Part shown: piece after piece, positions 33,529-41,401 of the stretch | Numbering within the stretch: position 1 is the stretch's first letter | Layout of the letters: each line of letters opens with the position of its first letter | Assembly: GCA_964528875.1 (NCBI GenBank) | Contig: CAZGUI010000007.1 | Coordinates: forward strand, 15,109 to 79,108 | Length of the DNA: 64,000 bases | DNA from: Bacteroides_E sp964528875 | GTDB taxonomy: Bacteria > Bacteroidota > Bacteroidia > Bacteroidales > Bacteroidaceae | Direction: 5' to 3' | The notes under the pieces: generated by a model | Databases searched by the model: none | Seen by the model: the letters and a program-made list of their open reading frames with translations, nothing else | What the model was told of the DNA's origin: nothing | Made by a program: the position numbers and the translations under genes

Positions 33529-35883
33529 ATGAAATTTAAACATAAAGTATACCTTTTATTATTATGGTTTGTTGGAGGATTCTTTTTCACTACTATAACT
33601 GCACATACTTATTCTAACTATTCTTCTGATTCTCCTGTAGACTATGTCAGTATATTAGTAGGAACACAATCAAAACACGCTTTATCTACAGGAAATACCT
33701 ATCCTGCTGTAGCTTTACCTTGGGGAATGAATTTTTGGACACCACAGACTGGTAAAATGGGAGATGGATGGGCCTATACTTACGATGCAGATAAAATAAG
33801 AGGTTTTAAACAGACACATCAACCTAGTCCTTGGATGAACGATTATGGGCAGTTTTCTATAATGCCTATTACTCAAAAACTGACCTTTGATGAAGAAGAA
33901 CGTGCCAGTTGGTTTTCTCATAAAGCTGAAACAGCCACTCCTTATTATTATAAAGTTTATTTAGCCGATCATGATGTTGTTACCGAGCTTTCTCCAACGT
34001 CTAGAGCTGCCTGTTTTAGATTTACCTTTCCTGAAAGAGAAAACTCTTATATTGTTATTGATGCTTTTGATAATGGTTCTTATGTTAGGATTATTCCTGG
34101 AGAGCAAAAAATTGTAGGTTATACTACTAAGAATAGTAGTGGTGTACCCGATAATTTTAAGAACTATTTCGTTGTAGCGTTTGATAAACCTTTTACTTAT
34201 ACAGCATCGGTTGATGATGGAGTAATCAATGAGCAATTGCTGGAAATTACCTCTAATCATTCAGGAGGGATTATTGGATTTTCTACAAAAAAAGGTGAGG
34301 TAGTACACGCTCGGGTAGCTTCATCTTTTATTAGCGAAGAACAAGCATTTCTAAATCTGAAAGAGTTAGGTGAGTTTTCTTTTGATGAAATTAAACAACA
34401 AAGTCGAGATGAATGGAACGAGGTGCTAGGAAAAATAAAAGTGGAAGATGATAATATAGATAATCTGAGAACTTTTTATTCTTGTTTTTATCGTTCGGTA
34501 TTATTCCCTCGCAGTTTCTATGAAATAAACAAGAGTGGGGAAGTTGTACATTACAGTCCTTATAACGGCCAAGTGCTTCCAGGTTATATGTTTACTGATA
34601 CTGGTTTTTGGGATACTTTTCGCTGCCTATTTCCCTTCTTAAATTTAGTGTATCCTTCTATGAGTGTAAAAATGCAAGAGGGTTTAGTAAATGCGTATAA
34701 AGAAAGTGGCTTTTTACCCGAATGGGCAAGTCCCGGACACCGATCGGTTATGGTGGGAAATAATTCCGCTTCAGTGGTAGCTGATGCTTATCTGAAAGGA
34801 CTTCGTGGGTATGATATAAACACTCTATGGGAGGCTCTTGAAACCGGTGCGCACAATGTTCATCCAACGGTAAGTGCTACCGGAAGATTGGGACACGAGT
34901 ATTATAATACGTTAGGATACATACCGTATGATGTGGATATTAATGAAAATGCAGCTCGTACACTTGAGTATGCATACGATGATTGGACCATTTATCAATT
35001 AGGTAAAGCTTTAGGGAAAAAAGAAAAGGATATTGAAAAGTATGCCATACGAGCAATGAACTATCGGAACCTTTTTGATAAGGAACATCAATTGATGCGA
35101 GGGAGAAATAAAGATGGAAGTTTTCAATCTCCTTTTAATCCTTTGAAGTGGGGTGATGCTTTTACCGAAGGTAATAGTTGGCACTATACCTGGTCTGTTT
35201 TTCATGATCCGCAAGGATTGATTGATTTAATGGGAGGGAAAAAAGAATTTAATATGATGATGGATTCTGTATTTAATGTTCCTCCTTTGTTTGATGATAG
35301 CTATTACGGTTTTGTTATTCACGAGATACGTGAAATGCAAATTATGAATATGGGGAACTATGCCCACGGTAATCAGCCGGTTCAACATATGATTTATCTG
35401 TATAATTATTCCGGCGAACCCTGGAAAGCACAATACTGGGTTCGTGAAGTGATGGATCGTCTATACACTTCTGCTCCAGATGGATATTGTGGAGATGAAG
35501 ATAATGGGCAAACCTCTGCGTGGTATGTTTTCTCCGCTTTGGGAATGTACACAGTAGCACCTGGTACGGATGAATATGTTGTAGGTTCTCCACTGTTTAA
35601 AAAAGTAACTTTAGAGTTGGAAAATGGAAACTCTATTGTAATCACTGCGGATAATAACAATAAAGAGAATCGATATGTCGATCGAATGACTGTTAATGGA
35701 GAGGTCTACACAAAAAACTATTTAACCCACAACCAATTAATGAGTGGAGTAAACATAAATTTTAATATGTCTAATAAGCCCAACAAGGTAAGAGGAACAC
35801 AAGAGTCTGAATTTCCATATTCTTTTTCCAATGACTTAAAAGTATCTAATCCTAAGCTGTGGAAAAAAATAAATAAGAAATAA
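33529..35883 (+). CDS. GH92 alpha-mannosidase (secreted, subfamily with HGNQPVQH motif)
   Basis: GH92 enzymes are calcium-dependent inverting exo-alpha-mannosidases. The 784-residue protein has a signal peptide without a lipobox, so it is probably periplasmic. The opening VDYVSILVGTQSKHALSTGN, then PWGMNFWTPQTGKMGDGWAY and GFKQTHQPSPWMNDYGQF, mark a distinct GH92 subgroup. The probable general acid is Glu547 in FTEGNSWHYTW. The acidic base motif is CGDEDNGQTSAWYVFSALG (Asp656, Asp658). The motif that reads HGNEPSHH in the second GH92 is HGNQPVQH here, so the two enzymes probably differ in linkage preference. It follows the locus-internal terminator by 60 bp and probably has its own promoter. 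Confidence 0.92.
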   Translation: MKFKHKVYLLLLWFVGGFFFTTITAHTYSNYSSDSPVDYVSILVGTQSKHALSTGNTYPAVALPWGMNFWTPQTGKMGDGWAYTYDADKIRGFKQTHQPSPWMNDYGQFSIMPITQKLTFDEEERASWFSHKAETATPYYYKVYLADHDVVTELSPTSRAACFRFTFPERENSYIVIDAFDNGSYVRIIPGEQKIVGYTTKNSSGVPDNFKNYFVVAFDKPFTYTASVDDGVINEQLLEITSNHSGGIIGFSTKKGEVVHARVASSFISEEQAFLNLKELGEFSFDEIKQQSRDEWNEVLGKIKVEDDNIDNLRTFYSCFYRSVLFPRSFYEINKSGEVVHYSPYNGQVLPGYMFTDTGFWDTFRCLFPFLNLVYPSMSVKMQEGLVNAYKESGFLPEWASPGHRSVMVGNNSASVVADAYLKGLRGYDINTLWEALETGAHNVHPTVSATGRLGHEYYNTLGYIPYDVDINENAARTLEYAYDDWTIYQLGKALGKKEKDIEKYAIRAMNYRNLFDKEHQLMRGRNKDGSFQSPFNPLKWGDAFTEGNSWHYTWSVFHDPQGLIDLMGGKKEFNMMMDSVFNVPPLFDDSYYGFVIHEIREMQIMNMGNYAHGNQPVQHMIYLYNYSGEPWKAQYWVREVMDRLYTSAPDGYCGDEDNGQTSAWYVFSALGMYTVAPGTDEYVVGSPLFKKVTLELENGNSIVITADNNNKENRYVDRMTVNGEVYTKNYLTHNQLMSGVNINFNMSNKPNKVRGTQESEFPYSFSNDLKVSNPKLWKKINKK

Positions 35884-36070
35884 AACTTGTTTTTAGTCCT
35901 AATGAAAAATACCCTATTAAATTTTAATAAAACAGGTTTAAGATTAGGTAAAAAGAAGATAAATAACTCTCTTTGTAGAGTAAAATAGAATGTAATAGAT
36001 ATAGAGCTACTTCTCAGCTTGTGATTCTAACCTTAAATAATAAAAATATAAACACAAAGAAATCAATGAT

Positions 36071-38311
36071 ATGAGAAAATTAAGAAACGGATTATTAAGT
36101 ATTGTAGTCGGAGTTTTATGCTCGTGTACCACTACTCCTGTAGTAGAAGAACAAAACTTAACGCAGTATGTTGACCCTTATATTGGGACAGGAGAACATG
36201 GTCATGTCTTTTTAGGAGCTAATGTTCCTTTTGGATTAGTTCAGTTAGGCGCTACTAATATATCTGAAGGATGGGATTGGGTTTCCGGCTATCATATTTC
36301 TGATTCAACAATTTGGGCTTTTACCCATATGCATTTAAGTGGTACAGGAATAGGGGACTTGCTGGATATTGGCTTTATGCCGGTGGTAGGAAATGTAAAG
36401 TTGGGTAAAGGTGTTCCTGAAGATGCTGAATCCGGTATGTACTCTCTATTTACACGAGATAAAGAAACTGCTAGACCTGGTTTTTACTCCGTTCATTTAG
36501 ATCGTTATAATGTTGATGTCGAACTTACAGCTACAGAGCGTGTGGGTTTTCATAAATATGTTTTCCCCAAAACAGAAGAGGCAAAAGTTATTATTGACTT
36601 AAAGACTAAGTTGAATTGGGATGAACCCGAGGAGACTTATTTAATTTGTGAAAATGATACCACTGTTTCCGGTTATAGATATTCAAAAGGATGGGCAGAT
36701 AATCAGAAAATATTTTTCACAGCAGTCTTCTCAAAACCTATGACCGACTTTTTACTTTCTGAAAGTGATGATGATGTACAATCTTTGAAAGAACTGAAAG
36801 CTAAAGGCGTATTTGGTCAGGCATTGTTTCAAATGGAAGAAAAAGAAGAGTTATATGTAAAAGTGGCTCTTTCTCCTACAAGTATTGAAAATGCTAAACT
36901 TAATATGGATGTTGAACTTCCTCATTGGGACTTCCATCAAACCATTGTGAATGCAGATACATCGTGGAATGAAGAACTGAATAAGATTAAAATCACAACG
37001 AACGATGAATCCATCAGACGTATATTTTACACCGGACTATATCACACGATGATTGCTCCATCTCTTTTCTGTGATGTTAATGGTGACTATTATGGTGCTG
37101 ATAATGAAATGCACAAAGGGGCAGATTTTGTTAATTATACCACTTTTTCACTTTGGGATACTTATCGTGCAGCGCATCCTTTGATGACAATTATTCATCC
37201 TGAAAAAATGAGCGATATGATCAATACTATGTTGACTATTTACAAGCAACAAGGTAGACTACCCGTATGGCATTTAGTGGGATGTGAAACCGATTGTATG
37301 GTGGGTAATTCGGGGGTGCCTGTCGTTGCTGATGCTATCCTAAAAGGATATACAGGTTTTGATAAAAAATTGGCTTACGAGGCAATGAAAACATCTATGA
37401 TGGGAGATGAAAGAGGACTTGACTCTTATAAGGAATACAAATATATTCCTTATGAAAACCATGATGAAGCATTGTCTTATGCTATGGAATATGCCATTGA
37501 TGATTGGGCTTTAGCTCAAGTAGCCAAAGAGATGGGTGAAACAGAGGATTATGAATATTTCTTAGATCGTAGTAAAACGTATAAATATTATTTCGATAAA
37601 TCAACTGGTTTTGTACGTGGTTTGGATGCTAAAGGAGAGTTTAGACCTGAACTCGATCCATTTAAGTCGGTACATAGAGCCAATGATTATACTGAAGGAA
37701 ATGCCTGGCAATATACTTGGTTAGTTCCTCATGACATAGCCGGATTGGCAGATTCCTTTGGAGGAAAAGATAAGTTTATTGAGAAACTAGATTCTCTTTT
37801 CATCGTCGAAGGCGACTTAGGAGCGGATGCTTCTCCCGATATTAGTGGTTTAATTGGTCAATATGCTCATGGAAATGAGCCTAGTCACCATGTACTTTAC
37901 ATGTATCCTTTTGTAGGCCAACCATGGAAAACGGCAGAGAAAGTGAGAGAAACTCTTTATACCTTATATCATGATACACCCGAAGGAATTTCCGGAAATG
38001 AGGATGTTGGACAAATGTCTGCGTGGTATATTTTATCAGCATTGGGTATGTATCAGGTTGAACCAGCTGGTGGAAAGTATGTTTTTGGTAGTCCCATTAT
38101 AGATGAAGCAGTTATTAAAGTAAAAGACAATAAAACGTTTACAATTAAAGCACTGAACAACAGTAAAGAAAATATTTATATTCAAAGTGTAAAATTGAAT
38201 GGGCAAGATTATAAGGAATATTATATTCCATTTGAAGAAATTGCCAATGGAGGTGTTTTAGAGTTTACTATGGGGAATACTCCATCAAAGACTTGGGGGA
38301 TTGTTGAGTAA
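36071..38311 (+). CDS. GH92 alpha-mannosidase lipoprotein (canonical HGNEPSHH type)
   Basis: The 746-residue lipoprotein has its lipobox at VLCSC (Cys19). Canonical GH92 motifs run in order: VDPYIGTGEHGHVFLGANVP, WDWVSGYHISDSTIWAFTHMHLSGTG, FVNYTTFSLWDTYRAAHPL, and the putative general acid Glu542 in YTEGNAWQYTWLVPHD. They continue with QYAHGNEPSHHVLYMY, QPWKTAEKVRETLYTLY and GNEDVGQMSAWYILSALGMYQVEPAGGKYVFGSP (base region Asp645). The HGNEPSHH motif fits enzymes acting on alpha-1,2-mannosides, as I recall from family literature, though specificity needs a phylogeny. It follows the first GH92 by 187 bp with no strong terminator between them, so both may be co-transcribed. Confidence 0.94.
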   Translation: MRKLRNGLLSIVVGVLCSCTTTPVVEEQNLTQYVDPYIGTGEHGHVFLGANVPFGLVQLGATNISEGWDWVSGYHISDSTIWAFTHMHLSGTGIGDLLDIGFMPVVGNVKLGKGVPEDAESGMYSLFTRDKETARPGFYSVHLDRYNVDVELTATERVGFHKYVFPKTEEAKVIIDLKTKLNWDEPEETYLICENDTTVSGYRYSKGWADNQKIFFTAVFSKPMTDFLLSESDDDVQSLKELKAKGVFGQALFQMEEKEELYVKVALSPTSIENAKLNMDVELPHWDFHQTIVNADTSWNEELNKIKITTNDESIRRIFYTGLYHTMIAPSLFCDVNGDYYGADNEMHKGADFVNYTTFSLWDTYRAAHPLMTIIHPEKMSDMINTMLTIYKQQGRLPVWHLVGCETDCMVGNSGVPVVADAILKGYTGFDKKLAYEAMKTSMMGDERGLDSYKEYKYIPYENHDEALSYAMEYAIDDWALAQVAKEMGETEDYEYFLDRSKTYKYYFDKSTGFVRGLDAKGEFRPELDPFKSVHRANDYTEGNAWQYTWLVPHDIAGLADSFGGKDKFIEKLDSLFIVEGDLGADASPDISGLIGQYAHGNEPSHHVLYMYPFVGQPWKTAEKVRETLYTLYHDTPEGISGNEDVGQMSAWYILSALGMYQVEPAGGKYVFGSPIIDEAVIKVKDNKTFTIKALNNSKENIYIQSVKLNGQDYKEYYIPFEEIANGGVLEFTMGNTPSKTWGIVE

Positions 38312-38401
38312 AGAAAAGGTGTTTTACTTTTACTTTAGAGAAAGTTAATACCTAAAATCGGAGGAAAAAGTAAACACAAATTTACAGATAGATTTTGATA
38401 G

Positions 38402-38446
38402 ACTAAGGGTCAAACATAAATGCATGTTTGACCCTTAGTTTTTTTA
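38402..38446 (+). terminator. Rho-independent terminator ending the glycan locus
   Basis: Perfect 15-bp stem ACTAAGGGTCAAACA and its complement (38402-38416 and 38425-38439) with an 8-nt loop and a following run of T, 91 bp beyond the stop of the second GH92 gene. Confidence 0.88.
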
Positions 38447-38660
38447 TGAAGTACTGTTCGCTTTTGGCAATGCTCATCTGTAATTGTATCTAGAATATAC
38501 CTATTAATTAGGTGTTAATTTCTCCATATTTATCCACTGTGTTCTTTTAGGTTTCTTTTCCGGGAGTTTTAGAGCTATTAGTTGAGAAGGTTTCTTTTTG
38601 GCACTCTAAAAATAGAAGTAGTTATAGAGACTCTTAACGCTGTTTTTTTTAGTGTTTTGT

Positions 38661-38739
38661 CGGTCTAGGTCAAACACCTTGTCGGTCTAGGACCGAGCAC
38701 CCTTCAGTCCTAGACCGACGAGGGTTAGGTCTAAGACCT
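38661..38739. repeat. Intergenic 22-bp tandem array, copy C (4 units)
   Basis: Units start at 38661, 38683, 38705 and 38727, exactly 22 bp apart: CGGTCTAGGTCAA, CGGTCTAGGACCG, CAGTCCTAGACCG and AGGTCTAAGACCT. Linkers are ACACCTTGT, AGCACCCTT and ACGAGGGTT. The two inner units are nearly perfect and the outer ones degenerate. The inner 35 bp match the inverted inner part of copy B and the first two units of copy A with few changes. Confidence 0.9.
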
Positions 38740-38947
38740 TCGTTGAATCTCTTTCTTTACGTTGTTTTTATATGAGTTTCAATGAGGTTTCTGTTTTGAT
38801 TTTTATTAATCGTTTCTAGTCAGATAATAATAAAGAGTATTTTTAATTTACTATTATTCACTCTTAATTAATATATATTCATTTTATATTTATTAATATT
38901 GTCTTTTTATTTGAATTTATTCCTAATCTAACTATTCTTTTGGTATC

Positions 38948-41143
38948 ATGAATACTTTCAGTCAAAGGAGACTCTTTTTATTTCTTTTCGGAGTGGTAGT
39001 TTTAAGTACCTTTTTTGTCTGCTCTAATGAATATAAAGTAGATAGAGACACTCTTTTTAATTCAATTGAAGCTAGAATATTAACCGACTTTGAATCTCAA
39101 GTTGAAACTGCCAAATTATTGAAAAAGATACCTTTTTATTTAAATAATTATGATTCTAAAACCGGTAGTTTCTATGATATTAATTATAAAGCAAGCAATA
39201 GAACCAACTGGGAGCCTTTAGAGCACATCCTTAGGCTTTATGATTTGACTTATGTTTATACAATAAAAAGTGAAGAAAATTTTTATTTTCAAGATATCGC
39301 AATCTTTAATATCATAGCAAAAGGACTGACCTTTTGGTGTATAGAACAACCTCATTCTGATAATTGGTGGTACAATGAAATTGGTGAGCCACAGAAGGTG
39401 GCACTTCTATTATTGCAACTTCGTAGAGGAAAGGAAAAACTTAATAAGGAAATAGAGAATAAATTAATTGAACGATTAACTACAAAAGGAGGTGACCCTA
39501 GAAACTGGACAGGTGCAAATAAAACAGATATAGCTCTACATTGGTTATATAGAGCTTGTCTGACAAAAGATAGAGACTTATTGGGAACTGCTTTATCTGA
39601 AGGTTATTCTCCTTTAATGTTTGCCCCATTTAAAGAAGGCATTCAACCTGATTATTCATATTTTCAACATGGAACGCAACTCTATATGGGAGGATATGGA
39701 GATGCTTTTCTGAATGGAGTATTGAAGTTTGCTTATTATGCAATGAATACAGAATATGCTTTAGATAAGAAACAACTTGCCATGATTCGTGATTTTACCT
39801 TCAACAGTTACTTTAGAGTTATACGGGGTAAATATATGCACATGAATGTAATGGGAAGAAGTATGAGTAGAAAGAATGCCACTATGCGAAACTCTGATTT
39901 TGCAGAGCGTTTGATGCTTATTGATCCTCAAAATCTCTCTTTATATAAAACCATTGTTGATAGAATAAAAGGATTTGTTTCTTTAAAAGAAGGGGTGAAG
40001 CCGAATAATACAACTTATTATATTGGGGATTATGTAGCTCATGTTCGTCCCGAATATGCTGTGGGAGTTCGTACCGTTTCTTCCAGAACGATGAGAAATG
40101 AGAATGGCAATGAGGAAAACCATTTCACCTATTTTTTATCTGATGGGTCGATGCATTTTACTCAGGATGGAGATGAGTATTATAATATATTTCCTGTTTG
40201 GGATTGGTCCAGAATACCTGGAGTTACAAATCCTTATTTTGCTCGAAATGAGATTCCAAAACAGGCAAAAAAATGGAGAACTCCGGGAACTCAACATTTT
40301 GTAGGAGGTGCATCCGATAGTTTGTATTCTGTGAATACCTATCGGTTAGACGATAAATATGCAGGGATAAACACTTCTGCTTATAAATCTTGGTTTTTCT
40401 TCGATGACGAAGTGGTTTGTTTGGGAACGTGTATTACTTCTGAATCTGAGTTGCCTATTAATACTACTATTGAGCAAAATAGATTGAAGGGAGATGTTAT
40501 AATTTGTGATGTGAAAAATCGGGAAAAGGTACTTGAGTTTAATAAAGAGTATCATTTTAATCATACTCTCAAATGGGTATTGCATAATAATAGAGGTTAT
40601 TATCTTCCCCAAGGAGGCAATATATTGCTTAAAGGAGAAAAGAAAAGAGGCCGTTGGTTTGACATAAATGAAACACAGTCTAAAGAAGAGGTAACAGATT
40701 CAGTTTTTACACTTTGGTTTGATCACGGGAAGAAACCTTTAGGTCAGAAATACGCTTATATTATTGTCCCTAATAAGGGTACAGCAAAAGAAATGGAAGC
40801 ATATGAGGTTGGAAACATTCAGATATGTGAAAATTCAGATTCCATACAAGCGGTGTATCATCGGAAATTAGATATTCTTGAAATTGTTTTTCTGAGAGAA
40901 TCTACATTTAATTTTAAGGATCTAGAGATTACTACAGATAAACCTGTAGCAATGATTGTTAAAGATTTAGGTTCTAATAAGATTACGTTACATGTAGCAG
41001 ATCCTTCTCAATTAAAAGAGATGATTTCCATTTCTGTGTTATGTCCTTCCATGCTATCTAAGCCACAGCTTGTACCTGTTGATTTAAGAAATAGTGGAGT
41101 TTATGCAGGAAAGACAAATTATTATGTAATAAATAAAGAATAG
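38948..41143 (+). CDS. Polysaccharide lyase family 8 enzyme (chondroitinase AC/hyaluronate lyase/xanthan lyase type)
   Basis: PL8 lyases cut uronic-acid-containing polysaccharides by beta-elimination. The 731-residue protein has a hydrophobic signal (FLFLFGVVVLSTFFVC) that may be lipidated at Cys25. It has an alpha/alpha toroid with the aromatic patch NWWYNEIG (139-146). Catalytic residues aligned with chondroitinase AC are Asn191 (TGANKTD), His241 and Tyr250 (YFQHGTQLYMGGYG), and Arg304/Arg308 (GRSMSR). The super-sandwich and C-terminal beta domains follow (RNENGNEENHFTYFLSDGSMHFTQDGDEY). All catalytic positions are kept. Exact substrate is not decidable from sequence. A terminator and repeat array separate it from the mannose locus, so co-function is doubtful. 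Confidence 0.9.
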   Translation: MNTFSQRRLFLFLFGVVVLSTFFVCSNEYKVDRDTLFNSIEARILTDFESQVETAKLLKKIPFYLNNYDSKTGSFYDINYKASNRTNWEPLEHILRLYDLTYVYTIKSEENFYFQDIAIFNIIAKGLTFWCIEQPHSDNWWYNEIGEPQKVALLLLQLRRGKEKLNKEIENKLIERLTTKGGDPRNWTGANKTDIALHWLYRACLTKDRDLLGTALSEGYSPLMFAPFKEGIQPDYSYFQHGTQLYMGGYGDAFLNGVLKFAYYAMNTEYALDKKQLAMIRDFTFNSYFRVIRGKYMHMNVMGRSMSRKNATMRNSDFAERLMLIDPQNLSLYKTIVDRIKGFVSLKEGVKPNNTTYYIGDYVAHVRPEYAVGVRTVSSRTMRNENGNEENHFTYFLSDGSMHFTQDGDEYYNIFPVWDWSRIPGVTNPYFARNEIPKQAKKWRTPGTQHFVGGASDSLYSVNTYRLDDKYAGINTSAYKSWFFFDDEVVCLGTCITSESELPINTTIEQNRLKGDVIICDVKNREKVLEFNKEYHFNHTLKWVLHNNRGYYLPQGGNILLKGEKKRGRWFDINETQSKEEVTDSVFTLWFDHGKKPLGQKYAYIIVPNKGTAKEMEAYEVGNIQICENSDSIQAVYHRKLDILEIVFLRESTFNFKDLEITTDKPVAMIVKDLGSNKITLHVADPSQLKEMISISVLCPSMLSKPQLVPVDLRNSGVYAGKTNYYVINKE

Positions 41144-41313
41144 TATAATAGTTGCACTCTTTATGAACAACAGAAAAGAAAAAACAGAATAAAGCGTATT
41201 TACTAGAACTATCATGAATGCTAAAAAGTGATGGTTTTACTTATACTATGAATAAGATTAAGCGACTACTTTTTTAATTTGTTCGTTTTTTATGTAGTAA
41301 GCAAATGTTTTTG

Positions 41314-41321
41314 TAAATTTG
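41314..41321 (+). promoter_or_regulatory. Putative -7 box of ileS
   Basis: TAAATTTG within TTTTTGTAAATTTGCACC fits TAnnTTTG and lies 80 bp before the ileS start, implying a leader of about 75 nt. The -33 region is T-rich but lacks a clear TTTG. Confidence 0.5.
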
Positions 41322-41401
41322 CACCTTAAATTATTTAGTTAGTATTTTTGTGGTTTCTCAGGAATAATCATCCTGAGTGATACGATAAAAAACAGAGAAA
41401 A

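Larger units (their letters stand above)
38312..38947. other. Intergenic region after the glycan locus: terminator and repeat array C
   Basis: No gene is visible in these 636 bp. The region contains the terminator at 38402-38446, the four-unit 22-bp array at 38661-38739, and a very AT-rich stretch before the PL8 gene that probably holds its promoter, although no TAnnTTTG box is convincing. Confidence 0.7.
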
